Assembly: GCA_030431715.1 (NCBI GenBank)
Contig: JAUIIO010000015.1
Location: 1 to 64,000 of the forward strand
Source: a bacterium
Lineage (GTDB): Bacteria > Bdellovibrionota_C > UBA2361 > RFPC01
Reading direction: 5' to 3'
Length of the DNA: 64,000 nucleotides
A program made the translations under genes and the position numbers. Of the stretch, positions 37,337-46,517 are shown piece after piece. The notes below the pieces were generated by a model. It was not told where the DNA came from. It worked only from the letters and a program-made list of their open reading frames with translations, and did no database searches. The stretch's first letter is position 1. Each line of letters starts with the position of its first letter.

Positions 37337-37832
37337 GAGTGTATTCCGCGATAACATTCTGAGCATTTTCCCAGATATATGTTGATTTTACACAATTATC
37401 AAATATGTATTTAGATGGCAGAACGTTGAAGTCAGATTTTTGTTTTATCGCTATTGTGACTAGGGTAGTGAATCTGTTTTCTCCTTTTAGCTCTGAAATG
37501 CTTTCAAGTGGCCGTGATGATGCTAAAAATTGTATGTCGAAATCCGCTGGATCGAGTCCTTTATCTGTCAGATATGCGTTTACGTTTGCTATTGCATCAT
37601 CCGCTGCGTCTTCAAGGGAGTTAGAAACACTGCCGTCTGCGGGAAGTTTGGCTGCCATCTTTGTGGCCGTTTTAGCAACTTCTATAAGCTCACCGTAACG
37701 GACTACCTGCATCGTGATATCTATGGCTCCACCTACAAGGGTTATAAGGAGTGCTACCGAGAGCGCAAGCTCTGCAAGGATCCCGCCGCATTCAGTTTTT
37801 TGAGATTCTCTTTTTCTTCTATTCACGCACAT
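37305..37832 (-). CDS. TadE-like minor pseudopilin
   Basis: A 175-residue protein with a basic leader (NRRKRESQKT) followed by ECGGILAELALSVALLITLV, again a glycine with glutamate at +5 and a hydrophobic helix. The outer domain contains GLDPADFDIQFL and two late cysteines. It pairs with the overlapping 36848-37336 gene; such pairs (TadE and TadF) are typical of Tad pilus loci, where they act as minor components. No TadA, TadB, TadC or secretin gene is in the window. Confidence 0.75.
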   Translation of the reverse strand: MCVNRRKRESQKTECGGILAELALSVALLITLVGGAIDITMQVVRYGELIEVAKTATKMAAKLPADGSVSNSLEDAADDAIANVNAYLTDKGLDPADFDIQFLASSRPLESISELKGENRFTTLVTIAIKQKSDFNVLPSKYIFDNCVKSTYIWENAQNVIAEYTHDNTVSLGCI

Positions 37833-37997
37833 CGCTTACTCGCTATTAGAGTGACAGTTACTCTTAACGCCCCGAGTAAATTAAATAGATTAAGTGCTGC
37901 CCGTCTTTTATTTCGGCAGCCTAGGGTGGCATCTTAAATTAAATAAGTGTTCTAGATGTAGAATAGGGGAGTTATGTAAGTAAAATACGAAAAGTTC

Positions 37998-38840
37998 TTA
38001 GTCAGAAAGCGAGAGGCGGTTCTTAATGAGGAGTAGCTCCGCACCATTTGAGGTGGTCAGTGTCTGAGGGATGTTCCCACGATTTCTAAGGCGAACAAAT
38101 GAGTACGAGAGTCCGTCATTGGCGATATTTTTGGTTGAAACAACACTTCCACTTGTTTGCTCTTCTGTACTTGAAAGCTTATCGCCGGACTCAACTTCTA
38201 TTGTGCTCTTGTAGCTAAGGAGTATAGAAGGGGCTTTTCCCTGAGAGTCGATCCGCTCAAGAACCTCTTGACCGATGTAGCATCCCTTTCGAAAAGAGAC
38301 TGCTTCTTTCATGCCGCTTTCAGTAAGTATCTTTTCAGGTGTTACTTCCGCGGGGAATTCCGGGTAGCCAGAGAGTGCTCTGCACTTAAAAATCTCATCC
38401 TCAAAAAGCTGGATATCTTGGCTTTCAAGAATTGCACCGGGATTTTTACAGATAATGTCGTATCCTTCCTCGCTAATTCTCTGGCGCTTAAGTATAGAGA
38501 TGTCTGTACTATCTGAGGACTCAGGAAGGGCCGTTACGTGAACGACTTTATAGTCCTCGCTATAACTTGCCTGTACGTCATCAGCTACTTTAAATTGTAG
38601 GAGAGCGCTTAGTATTTTCTCGCTTTTTGGGCCATCTGCTATGAGAAGATAGGAGCGCTCTTGCTGCAGGTAAACGTTAAAGAGCGCTAAGGGTTTTCCC
38701 TGATGGTTAAGCGCTGCGGCTAGTATATTTTCCCCCTGTTTAAGTGAGGCAATATCGTTTGAGAGTCTAGCCTGAAGGTATCTCGCAGCGTCCCGGCCTG
38801 ATACTTCAATGACTGAAGCTAGCGGATAATAGTAGTTCAT
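37998..38840 (-). CDS. ygfZ: YgfZ/IbaG-type folate-binding protein (iron-sulfur maintenance)
   Basis: A GcvT-like protein that supports iron-sulfur cluster enzymes and binds tetrahydrofolate. It is 280 residues long, and the signature KGCYIGQEVLERIDSQGK (with the conserved cysteine) is intact at about residues 185-202. The N-terminal part (VSGRDAARYLQARLSNDI) matches the family start. The ATG overlaps the lepB stop codon by one base (TAATG), so translation is coupled to lepB. A transcript end was not recognised downstream. Confidence 0.85.
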   Translation of the reverse strand: MNYYYPLASVIEVSGRDAARYLQARLSNDIASLKQGENILAAALNHQGKPLALFNVYLQQERSYLLIADGPKSEKILSALLQFKVADDVQASYSEDYKVVHVTALPESSDSTDISILKRQRISEEGYDIICKNPGAILESQDIQLFEDEIFKCRALSGYPEFPAEVTPEKILTESGMKEAVSFRKGCYIGQEVLERIDSQGKAPSILLSYKSTIEVESGDKLSSTEEQTSGSVVSTKNIANDGLSYSFVRLRNRGNIPQTLTTSNGAELLLIKNRLSLSD

Positions 38841-39478
38841 TACTTAATTAAGGTTCCAATTCTACCAAGATCTGCCCATGACCAGTAGATGATCATTGCT
38901 CTGCCCTTAAGGCGTTCAACGGGGAGGAAGGGGTCGTGCCAGAAGCGCGAGTCACGTGATTGGTCGCGGTTATCACCGAGCAGTAGGATCTTTCCCTCTG
39001 GGACTTTTACGGGACCAAAGTTTCCAATTGGATCGCCGCCGTGTACCCAACGAGCAAATGACTCTTCTTGAAGCTTGCCATTTACAAAGAGCTTATTTCG
39101 CTTCACCTCAATAACGTCACCGGCGATACCGATAACTCGCTTAATGATATTGTCGGCGGATTCGTTCTCCATGGTTTTTGGATCGTCCACTCTGGTAAAA
39201 ACTACGACGTCGTGTCTATCAGGAGTGTCATATTGCCAGAGGATCTTCGAGATAAAGGGGAGTCTTAAACCAAAGCTTAACTTACTTACCAGAATGTGAT
39301 CGCCGATCTGAAGCGTAGGCTTCATAGAGCCTGAAGGGATTCGGTATGCTTCAACAACCGATGCTCTTAGAAATATTGCTATAACTATGAGGACTACAAG
39401 CGTTTTTAAGAAAGAGATAGCCTCTTCTTTAAACGTACTCTTCTTGTCCTCTGTTTTATTGCTTTCATTCTCGTCCAT
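38840..39478 (-). CDS. lepB: signal peptidase I
   Basis: Cleaves Sec and Tat signal peptides on the outer face of the inner membrane. A 212-residue protein with one N-terminal membrane helix (about 24-38). The catalytic serine is S51 (PSGSMKPT) and the catalytic lysine K113 (IIKRVIG); the later boxes GDNRDQSRDSRFW are present. The start at 39478 gives the usual short cytoplasmic tail; an upstream in-frame start at 39544 lies in the neighbouring terminator. It is followed immediately by ygfZ. It would process the many secreted proteins of this locus. Confidence 0.93.
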   Translation of the reverse strand: MDENESNKTEDKKSTFKEEAISFLKTLVVLIVIAIFLRASVVEAYRIPSGSMKPTLQIGDHILVSKLSFGLRLPFISKILWQYDTPDRHDVVVFTRVDDPKTMENESADNIIKRVIGIAGDVIEVKRNKLFVNGKLQEESFARWVHGGDPIGNFGPVKVPEGKILLLGDNRDQSRDSRFWHDPFLPVERLKGRAMIIYWSWADLGRIGTLIK

Positions 39479-39514
39479 AACGGTACACGCTACTATAAAA
39501 CGTGCGAAAAGAAA

Positions 39515-39553
39515 AAAGGGTAAGTGAAGTTTTTTACCCCTCACTTACCCTTT
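39515..39553 (-). terminator. intrinsic terminator after the 111-residue gene
   Basis: A perfect 13-bp stem (39515-39527 with 39541-39553; AAAGGGTAAGTGA) has a 13-nt loop. On the minus strand it runs into TTTCTTTTC. It separates the 39577-39912 gene from lepB, which must then have its own promoter. Confidence 0.75.
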
Positions 39554-39576
39554 AATGGACTCAAAGTTTTTGAAAT

Positions 39577-39912
39577 TTATGCGTGAAACTTCTGCTTTTT
39601 GCCAAACACCACGGTGCTGCAATCAACTTCTATAGTTTCTGACTTGGATTTTACGGTAGATACGAAGATGCCTGGCTCAAAAGCCCTCTCTTTTAGGGTA
39701 TCGACCTTCTCTTGATCTGGAATTGACATATTGGCGATAATTGAAAAATTGATTTCGCAGACAACCTCACCGGGTACGTCGCTAATGAGCTTTGTAATCA
39801 TGCCGTAGATGGGGTAAGTCTGCCCTACCTCAACCTCGCCAGTAGCTACTTCAAGACCGAACTTTTCGAAGAAATCTTTTTCCTGGTTTGTACCTTCGCT
39901 CGATTTATCCAT
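39577..39912 (-). CDS. hypothetical protein, 111 aa
   Basis: A soluble acidic protein with no signal peptide. The first 20 residues are polar (SSEGTNQEKDFFEKF), then an all-beta pattern follows (GEVEVGQTYPIYGMITKLIS, EVVCEINFSIIANM, EPGIFVSTVKS, IEVDCSTVVFG). Two cysteines are present. I do not recognise the family. A clear terminator follows the gene, so it is a single-gene unit. Confidence 0.6.
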   Translation of the reverse strand: MDKSSEGTNQEKDFFEKFGLEVATGEVEVGQTYPIYGMITKLISDVPGEVVCEINFSIIANMSIPDQEKVDTLKERAFEPGIFVSTVKSKSETIEVDCSTVVFGKKQKFHA

Positions 39913-40173
39913 GGTGTTTAATCCCCTGTTTAGTACACACTAACATACATTGTTCACACCCCTATCCACAAATGCAGACCCCCTGCTTCATGGCAGGTGA
40001 ATAAAAAAGCGTCTCTGGGTGGCAGATCTAAGGTGAATATTGTGTAAGCCCCTGAATATAAAAGGAATAGCTTATTCTACGAGAGCTAAAATACGCGTTT
40101 CTACCAGCTATACTTTTTGAAAAGAAAGGCTTATTTCATGGATCACTGCTTTGCCTATTATAGAGTAGTGGAT

Positions 40174-41355
40174 ATGAAGTCACGACTTATTCAGTTTTTG
40201 GTATCAATTTTCGTTATCACGACAGCCCATTCAGCTCTTGCTGAGCAGGCTGGGGCGTATCTCGTTGAGATTAACCGCAAGTATAGCTGTTATCTTGAGC
40301 AAGAAGAGGACGGCGATGTCTATAGCCGACTTGCTCTTGTTACAGCCGGGGAGAGTATTGAGCAGATATCACGATTTATTAATTTCCGTAGCAAAATTCG
40401 AAGATGGCGCAGCAAGGCGCGTACATTACGAACTCTTGGAAATTCTACCGGGTTTACTAGAAGACGGAGCTGGATTAAGAGAGCTAAGCAGTGTCGCAAG
40501 CAAGTAGGTGATTACGAATATTCTTCAGACGCTGCCGACGTTACACAGGGGATGGATGATAAGCCTGATGTTATAGACGGCGTTGATGGTTATCAGTCCC
40601 CTGTGACAGATGAGCCGTGTGATGTTGCTGGTGACACCGATGTAAATCGTCACCTGCGAATCTTAAGAGGAGAGAAATGTGAGATCGGGAATTCTCCCGT
40701 GGTACAACTCCTCCTTTATTTTAATGGTGAGCGTAGAGCATCTTTCACCTGTACTGGAACCGCTATTGCGGGGAACGTTGTGCTGTTTGCTGCTCACTGC
40801 GTAAACCGGGACATCACTGCTATTGAAGTAGTTCCGGGAGGCAACCGTTCAAATAGTGTTTTCGCGCAGAGTGTCATTGCAAACTCGAACTTTAATTTTA
40901 GTGTTCTTCCACGTGGTCGTGGCGACATTGCGCTTGCATTCTTACCCGAGGTTCTTCCAACAAGAACAGTTAAGGTGCTTACTCGTGATAATGTTAAGCC
41001 CGGTGATAAGAGTATTATCGCTGGATACGGGCTTGTAGATAGTAATCTCTATCCCGGTGTAGCGAGTGATGACTTTGACGGACTTCAGGCGGGATATGCC
41101 ATCGTTGAAGAGGTCAGGAGCACAGAGATTATGACACGCTACGACGAGTCTAATCCGAATCAGTCAAATACATGCAGTGGAGACTCTGGGGGACCACTCT
41201 TTGTTAAGAAGGGTGGAGAATGGGTAATAGCCGCAGTGACGTCTTTTGGTACCTCAAGTAACTGTGATTTTGGTGAGCTTTCTGGTTACGCCAAGTTATC
41301 AGATCCTGAAAATATAGAATTCATAAATCGGCATGCGCCGGGGATATTGGAATAG
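40174..41355 (+). CDS. secreted trypsin-like serine protease (S1 family)
   Basis: A 393-residue protein. A Sec signal peptide (1-23, ending SALA) is followed by an N-terminal region (24-150) with an arginine-rich stretch (RSKIRRWRSKARTL) and an acidic segment. The protease domain (about 160-390) has the full triad: H208 in AAHC, D251 in GDIALAFL and S338 in TCSGDSGGPL. The residue six before the serine could not be assigned with certainty, so specificity is open. An earlier in-frame ATG (40138) would lengthen the signal region. It is the only plus-strand gene among the surface-protein genes and may process them or act as an exoprotease. Confidence 0.88.
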   Translation: MKSRLIQFLVSIFVITTAHSALAEQAGAYLVEINRKYSCYLEQEEDGDVYSRLALVTAGESIEQISRFINFRSKIRRWRSKARTLRTLGNSTGFTRRRSWIKRAKQCRKQVGDYEYSSDAADVTQGMDDKPDVIDGVDGYQSPVTDEPCDVAGDTDVNRHLRILRGEKCEIGNSPVVQLLLYFNGERRASFTCTGTAIAGNVVLFAAHCVNRDITAIEVVPGGNRSNSVFAQSVIANSNFNFSVLPRGRGDIALAFLPEVLPTRTVKVLTRDNVKPGDKSIIAGYGLVDSNLYPGVASDDFDGLQAGYAIVEEVRSTEIMTRYDESNPNQSNTCSGDSGGPLFVKKGGEWVIAAVTSFGTSSNCDFGELSGYAKLSDPENIEFINRHAPGILE

Positions 41356-41388
41356 CTCTCAACCATTTTTTGTGCCGAGAACGATTTT

Positions 41389-41437
41389 CGTCATTGCGAG
41401 GAGCTGAGACCGTTAGGTCGAATGACGCGGCAATCCC
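41389..41437. repeat. CATTGCGAGGAGC family, half copy (copy 3)
   Basis: The left half only: CGTCATTGCGAGGAGCTGAG, then a related GACGCGGCAATCC block. The right arm is missing. It lies between the converging protease and dockerin-tailed genes. Confidence 0.7.
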
Positions 41438-41458
41438 CAAGCCTCCAAATAGGTACAT

Positions 41459-43855
41459 TTACCCTGTAGTTGCTCCGAAGTTTCCTTTCCAGATGTTGTA
41501 ATCGTCTGAGTCGACATCGCCGTCTGCGTCGCCGTCGCCTGAACATGGTGTGCCGTCTTGTGATCCTAAGTTGTTTCTCCAGACAGTGTAGTCAGCTAAG
41601 TCTACGCTTCCGTCGCAGTTGTAGTCGCCGGGGATTGGGGTAGGCTCCGGTGTTGGTTCTGCGGTTGGGGTAGGTGTTGGTTCTATCCACGGAGTAGGAG
41701 CAGGCGTAACTGACGGCGAGGGGCTTGCTGCGGTGCTGTTGGCAAGTGGTACGGAGAGTAGTCCTTGCTGGCAGTTTTGCATACCTTTGACCATATGACA
41801 TGAGGCTTCAAAGGGCTCGGCATCTGGTGGAGTGATGGTGTCGCTAAAGCCCCACGGTTGGTCTGCTGGCCAGAAGGTATCCCAAATATCTGACATGCGT
41901 TGATATGCTGCTATAAGATTTGGATTGGAGGAGGTTGGAGGGGTGTGGGCCTTTTTTGCTGGCGGTAGCCCAATATCGTAATCAAAAAAGTTTATAGTTG
42001 TGAAGCCGACAATAGTGTATTCAGTGTTCTCTGGTAGGAGTGGATCAGATGTCGCATTTTGTAAGATCCCAGCGCAGGCAGCAGCAGTATTACCCTCACC
42101 CTTGGGCGCAACAATAGGTATAGTAGAGGACCAAGTTTTTGCTGAATCATTGGTGCTGAGAAAGTTTTCTGGATTATAGATGCGTTGTCCTGAAAGATTT
42201 GTAGCGGTGTATCCTCCGACTTCTTCAACTCTAGGACAAGCGATCATATTTTCATTATAGAGAGGCTTCCTAAAATAGTTAGTACTATTTGAGTCGATGC
42301 TATACATATTTTGGTTTACGAGGCATTTAGTGTCGTAATAAAAGAGCTGTGAATTACACATACCATAGCGCGGAGTGTCCTCATCGCATCCAAGTTGATC
42401 ATGAAGAAGTTTTAGGTCCGTTGCTCCAACGTGATCTTCGGGGATTAGTGCCGCATCCTTTGGAAGAATAGAATGATAAATGACATCATATTCCTCAGCG
42501 AATTGAGTTGTCTGGGTGTGGTCTGAGAGAAGTACTTGCTTGAAAGCCTCAGCTGAGTCCGCTGTGGTAAGCCCGCTACTAAGTACCTTAAAGTCATCAC
42601 CGACCTTTGCATTTAGGCAAAACCCATTAGTGCTGGCAATATTGTTTAAAATCTCAGCATAGCTTTGCTCACTATCAAACTGGTAAGTCGTCTGAGCTGC
42701 GTTCTCAGGCATGCCAACAATTCCAAAGAAGTCTGCAGGTGATTCTTCCTCAGGATGAGGACTGGACTTGAAGTCACGGGTGAAATTTACTCTGGTGTCC
42801 AAATACGTCGTTGTTTGTTCGCAAAAGAAAATACAACCAGGATCAGAATTGTACGTTCTAGAAAAATTCACATCAGTCTCTTCAGTAAAAAGAAACTGCG
42901 TATGTGCCTCAATGCTATCAGGATCGTTCGTGTTCTTAGGGAAAGCCTTAAAAATGGAACCGGGTACAACGTTACACTCTTCTTCGCCGTCGCAGTATCT
43001 GTTGGACTCAGTAAAGAGTCTTTCACGCGTGCAACTACTCTCGGCGTCATACTCACCGCTATTGTTGAGAAGAGCACAGACCGGAATAGCAAATGGTGCA
43101 ATGCAGACCTCGTCTGATACCTTTCCAGCTACCGCATAGGAGCGAGCGTAAAGAGTAGTCTTTGGAGCCCTGCGAAACCTTCTTTCGCGGTACGTTGCGC
43201 GGGCTTGTACGGCGATGGTGTTTGCGGCGAGGAAGTCCGGGAGTTGCGGATAAGTCTCTTGCCACGTGGTGCCGTCTCTTAAGGTGTGATCGAAATTTTC
43301 AAAGAGTTCGTTGTTATGGAGGAAACGAGTTGGTGAGTCGTATGGGTGTGTTGCTTCGCCATTGTTATCGTGTGGCCACCAACGTCCTCGTGCTACTGAC
43401 GTTTGTGGACCATAGAACCTTCGGCGCCGGGGCGATTGGCTGTCAGCAATGGCGGTATAAGCGACATCAAAGGCGTTTTGGTAGCACTCTTTGGTGGAGC
43501 ATAGCTCAAGAGCAGCACTCTCTGCAGCGCTTTGTGTAGTTTCTTCTAAGCTTGTGAGCATTGCTTTAAATGTTCGGTAGCGCTGAGCGATACAGCGACG
43601 TCTATAAGATCGTCTTAGCCTGTTCTTATGCCTTAGTCTTCTGTACGACCTACCACAAGATCTTACTGCAAGTTGTCTGAGGTAGTGTACGTTACCTTCG
43701 GTTTCTCGTGTCCACTGAGGGGTGTCGTCACTGCTCTCTAAGACAGAGAGTGTGTAGCGAGAGCTTCCGGGGGTGGCGTGCGCCGCCGGACTTAGGCAGA
43801 GAAGGAAAAGTGCGCACAAAAGGAGTGAAATTTTTAAAGTAAGACGTGTAGGCAT
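41459..43855 (-). CDS. secreted TadG-like protein with dockerin-type tail, paralogue 2
   Basis: A 798-residue protein. The signal peptide ends at AHA-TPGSS, followed by an arginine-rich block ([19 protein letters not shown]), the TadG-like helix [20 protein letters not shown], the long cysteine-containing central domain, a [15 protein letters not shown] linker and two dockerin loops nearly identical in protein to those of the 17629 gene ([20 protein letters not shown]). In that tail the DNA differs mostly at third positions, so the protein is under selection. In the middle a 183-bp tract is almost identical in DNA to the 33839 gene. The ATG follows GGTGA, as in paralogue 1. Confidence 0.75.
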   Translation of the reverse strand: MPTRLTLKISLLLCALFLLCLSPAAHATPGSSRYTLSVLESSDDTPQWTRETEGNVHYLRQLAVRSCGRSYRRLRHKNRLRRSYRRRCIAQRYRTFKAMLTSLEETTQSAAESAALELCSTKECYQNAFDVAYTAIADSQSPRRRRFYGPQTSVARGRWWPHDNNGEATHPYDSPTRFLHNNELFENFDHTLRDGTTWQETYPQLPDFLAANTIAVQARATYRERRFRRAPKTTLYARSYAVAGKVSDEVCIAPFAIPVCALLNNSGEYDAESSCTRERLFTESNRYCDGEEECNVVPGSIFKAFPKNTNDPDSIEAHTQFLFTEETDVNFSRTYNSDPGCIFFCEQTTTYLDTRVNFTRDFKSSPHPEEESPADFFGIVGMPENAAQTTYQFDSEQSYAEILNNIASTNGFCLNAKVGDDFKVLSSGLTTADSAEAFKQVLLSDHTQTTQFAEEYDVIYHSILPKDAALIPEDHVGATDLKLLHDQLGCDEDTPRYGMCNSQLFYYDTKCLVNQNMYSIDSNSTNYFRKPLYNENMIACPRVEEVGGYTATNLSGQRIYNPENFLSTNDSAKTWSSTIPIVAPKGEGNTAAACAGILQNATSDPLLPENTEYTIVGFTTINFFDYDIGLPPAKKAHTPPTSSNPNLIAAYQRMSDIWDTFWPADQPWGFSDTITPPDAEPFEASCHMVKGMQNCQQGLLSVPLANSTAASPSPSVTPAPTPWIEPTPTPTAEPTPEPTPIPGDYNCDGSVDLADYTVWRNNLGSQDGTPCSGDGDADGDVDSDDYNIWKGNFGATTG

Positions 43856-43888
43856 GTTGATCACCGGAGAGTTCTATTTCTTATGTTA

Positions 43889-43916
43889 AGTATATCGTCT
43901 TGTAAAAGTAAGTAAA
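43889..43916 (-). promoter_or_regulatory. sigma-70 promoter of the dockerin-tailed TadG-like gene 2
   Basis: TTTACT (43911-43916) and TATACT (43889-43894) with a 16-bp spacer. The -35 region TTTACTTACTTTT is shared with 19967-19994, and the distance to the gene is nearly the same. Confidence 0.6.
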
Positions 43917-44059
43917 CTTTGCGAGCAGTATTATACACTAATATGGGGCGTATTTTAGGAAGAAATGAAGGTAGGTTTCGGCTCGTAAGATACTGAGAAT
44001 AATGATGATAGTAGTTTCCTATTAAGAAATTAACAGTCTGACACGCAGGAGAATGAGAT

Positions 44060-45139
44060 TTAGTCCATTATTCTTGATGCGATATTGATAAGAGTTCCTT
44101 CTCTCTCGCTTGCGCTGATGAGCTGCATACCGCCAGTTGGCAGCGGGACTGTAAGTGATGGACACCCTTCTGCATTCGCAAGAACTGAGAAGAAGTTAAG
44201 TGATGGATGTTCTGGATCTGATGTTCCGGGGAGAGTTGGGGATATTATAATGCTGTCGGATAAGATGCTCTTAAGTTGTTCGCTGTGTTCTGTATATGAG
44301 TCAGTTTTAGGCTTTTGTTTAGTAAGTATTTGCAGTGATGCTTTTAATTCTTCTATGGCTGGATCACTGATGTTCTGCTCTTTAAGTGTATTTAGTATCG
44401 CTTGGGGGTATATTTCATTTCTCTTTGAGAAGTAGATTGAAAAGTAATCTTTAGGGAGTTCTTTAAGTGTGAAGCCCAGATCTTTAAGGAGAGAGCATTG
44501 TTTTGTGAAGTCATCTTTTGAGGATTTAGAAAGAACGGAAAGGTCTTTTTCTGAAGGAGTATATATCGTACTGATTTCAGATTTTATGTGAGTCTCGTTA
44601 AAGAGCTCTACTAAGACTTTTAGGAGTGATAGTTCGCGAGTGATAAGTCCAAAGCAGTCCAGAGGATAGTCGTATAGAATTGATCCTTGTCTTGGTGCAG
44701 AGTTTGGAGAAAGTTTTAAGCCCCAGAGCTTACAAGCAGCTGCTGGAAGCCTGATGCTTCCGGCTAGGTCCGATCCGAGCGCAAAGTCGGCCTCGTCTTT
44801 TAGAACAGCAGCAGCTGCACCGAAAGAAGATCCGGGAATGGTTTTTTGAGGATAAAGAGGATGGGTGATGGAGCCGTAGTATGGATTCTTTCCCGAATAG
44901 CCGAGAGCTGCTACATCCAAATTGGTTGTCCCCTTAAATATTGCTCCTGCAAGGAGAAGTTTTTGAACGATTGCTGAGTGCTCTTTTGCTTCTTTGATAA
45001 GTGGCTCTTTAAGCCCAAAGGTGAGGGGTAAGCCTTTTACTTGTGTGAAGTCTTTAACAACGAAAGTTTTGCCTGCTAATGGACCCGCTTGGTTCTCACA
45101 AATTGTTTTTTGGCAAAGGTAGACATCTTTTTCTGTCAT
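44060..45139 (-). CDS. amidase-signature family protein, short
   Basis: A 359-residue member of the amidase-signature hydrolases, which act on amides by a Ser-cisSer-Lys triad. K29 (TFVVKDF), the cis-serine region S104/S105 (TIPGSSFGAA) and the nucleophile S128 (DLAGSIRLPAA) are all visible, so it is probably active. It is about 100 residues shorter than GatA-type enzymes, resembling the compact AtzF/indole-acetamide branch; the substrate is unknown. No GatB or GatC gene is nearby. It follows the MEMO-family gene by 9 bp, so the two form an operon. Confidence 0.85.
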   Translation of the reverse strand: MTEKDVYLCQKTICENQAGPLAGKTFVVKDFTQVKGLPLTFGLKEPLIKEAKEHSAIVQKLLLAGAIFKGTTNLDVAALGYSGKNPYYGSITHPLYPQKTIPGSSFGAAAAVLKDEADFALGSDLAGSIRLPAAACKLWGLKLSPNSAPRQGSILYDYPLDCFGLITRELSLLKVLVELFNETHIKSEISTIYTPSEKDLSVLSKSSKDDFTKQCSLLKDLGFTLKELPKDYFSIYFSKRNEIYPQAILNTLKEQNISDPAIEELKASLQILTKQKPKTDSYTEHSEQLKSILSDSIIISPTLPGTSDPEHPSLNFFSVLANAEGCPSLTVPLPTGGMQLISASEREGTLINIASRIMD

Positions 45140-45148
45140 AACGGATCG

Positions 45149-46372
45149 TTAGAGATAAAAGCCAATACCTGCAAAGGTCACGGCACATTCCTTTGTGTAG
45201 TCAACAGCCTGGCGATACTCATAAAGCGTTGTGTCGTAGCTAATATCGGCACGTTTAAGAACGTCGAGCATCAGGTACATAGTTGGATAGCCACAAATTC
45301 TCCTCGCGTCTCCGTCTTGCGCAATATGTGCATAGAGTTGTTCCTTATCCTGATCAAGTATGGATTTAATATAGAGCTCGTCTCGCTCTCTTATCTTGTC
45401 CATCACTTCAGGTGTGAGCGAGAATTGGTCACCAAAGGCGCGGCCGATGTGAGCCATATCTACTCCTGCGACGATACAGAGGCGCTGACCGGCATCCTTT
45501 CTTTCCCGGATAAGCCGAGTAAGATTTTCAGCGAGCGATTCGTAGACTTCAAATTCTGTTGGCGCTTTTTCTTCTCGTAAAAAGTTATAGAAGCTTCCTA
45601 TAAGGATAGGCGCAATTTTAGATTGTGGTGCGTGATACTGTAAGAATGGGACTTGGAGTTCTAGTGAGTGTTCTTGCTTATGAAGATATTCATCTGCAAA
45701 GGCTCGTTCAATACCATAACCTCCAGCAAGATCGTTCATAAAGTCACGATCGCATTCAATTACGCCCAGAGGGGTTTGAAAGTGTTTATCAGTAAAGTGA
45801 AAGATGTGATCGCTATACTGATGAGAGGTTCCCATGAGTAAGTACAGGTCGTGAGGGGACTGTTCGAGGTGAGCATACGTTTTGCCGTAACAGAGGCTTC
45901 CTCGTTGATAATCGATGTGTGGCGCAGAGATTCCTATTAGCTCACCCTGTCTTTGTGGTTGTTCTGAAGAGGAGAGGTATCCTTTAAGTTCTTCTTGGAG
46001 TCCTTCGCTGTCAGAACTATAGCAGGCTCCAGCGAGTGCTGCCGGTCGTTCTGGGGAGTCTTTAAAGCTCTTTTTAAGCTCATGAGCTTTTTCGAGAAAT
46101 CTAGGTGTCTGGAGAAAGTAATGTTCGTTTAATAGATCGGCTAGTTGTCTTACTATCTCCTCAGTTGCTCCCTGCGGTTTTAGTTTCCTTGCGATCTCCT
46201 CAATTGAGAGTGAGCCGTTAAAGCAGTTAAGCACTGGTATGACATCTGGGATAAGGCCCAGTGGCTCTTTGGTGATGCCCAAGGGACAGCGGAGAAGAAG
46301 GAACGCTTCGTTGCCGAGGTGTTCATGCCGGATATCTATCGGGTGTCTTAGTTGGGGGTGGGTAACCTTCAT
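45149..46372 (-). CDS. MEMO-family protein (AmmeMemoRadiSam system B-like) with N-terminal wing domain
   Basis: A 407-residue protein. The C-terminal 290 residues are a MEMO1 domain: ALAGACYSSDS, ISAPHIDYQRGS, LLMGTSHQYS, HSLELQVPFLQYH and VAGVDMAHIGRAFGD, with the histidines and cysteine that bind a metal in this family. Residues about 1-110 form a PqqD-like winged-helix module (GSLSIEEIARKLKPQGATEE). MEMO proteins often sit beside an AMMECR1 and a radical-SAM gene; neither is here, but an amidase gene is directly downstream. The role is unknown. Confidence 0.8.
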   Translation of the reverse strand: MKVTHPQLRHPIDIRHEHLGNEAFLLLRCPLGITKEPLGLIPDVIPVLNCFNGSLSIEEIARKLKPQGATEEIVRQLADLLNEHYFLQTPRFLEKAHELKKSFKDSPERPAALAGACYSSDSEGLQEELKGYLSSSEQPQRQGELIGISAPHIDYQRGSLCYGKTYAHLEQSPHDLYLLMGTSHQYSDHIFHFTDKHFQTPLGVIECDRDFMNDLAGGYGIERAFADEYLHKQEHSLELQVPFLQYHAPQSKIAPILIGSFYNFLREEKAPTEFEVYESLAENLTRLIRERKDAGQRLCIVAGVDMAHIGRAFGDQFSLTPEVMDKIRERDELYIKSILDQDKEQLYAHIAQDGDARRICGYPTMYLMLDVLKRADISYDTTLYEYRQAVDYTKECAVTFAGIGFYL

Positions 46373-46462
46373 ATGATTAAGATGATATTACCGGGCAGGT
46401 GGTTTCCTCAAGCCACTGTTATCTAACATGCTGAGAGTATCGGTAATTCTTGAAGGATAAAT

Positions 46463-46490
46463 ATAACACAGGAGCCCGCGGAGAACGTGG
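46463..46490. repeat. degenerate arm of the GC-rich repeat
   Basis: AACACAGGAGCCCGCGGAGAACGTGGAGGG, resembling the right arm of 14398-14537 with several changes. No partner arm was seen. Confidence 0.4.
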
Positions 46491-46517
46491 AGGGAGACTT
46501 GCGTTTGTGGCCGTCTC

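Noticed and set aside
39950..39985. Two DnaA-box-like 9-mers (TTGTTCACA and CTATCCACA), possible origin
   Set aside because: Each has a mismatch, there are only two, there is no AT-rich unwinding stretch and dnaA is not adjacent.
17629..43855. Cellulosome locus, because of the dockerin-like tails
   Set aside because: No glycoside hydrolase, cohesin or scaffoldin is present; the tailed proteins are TadG-like or beta-helix proteins.
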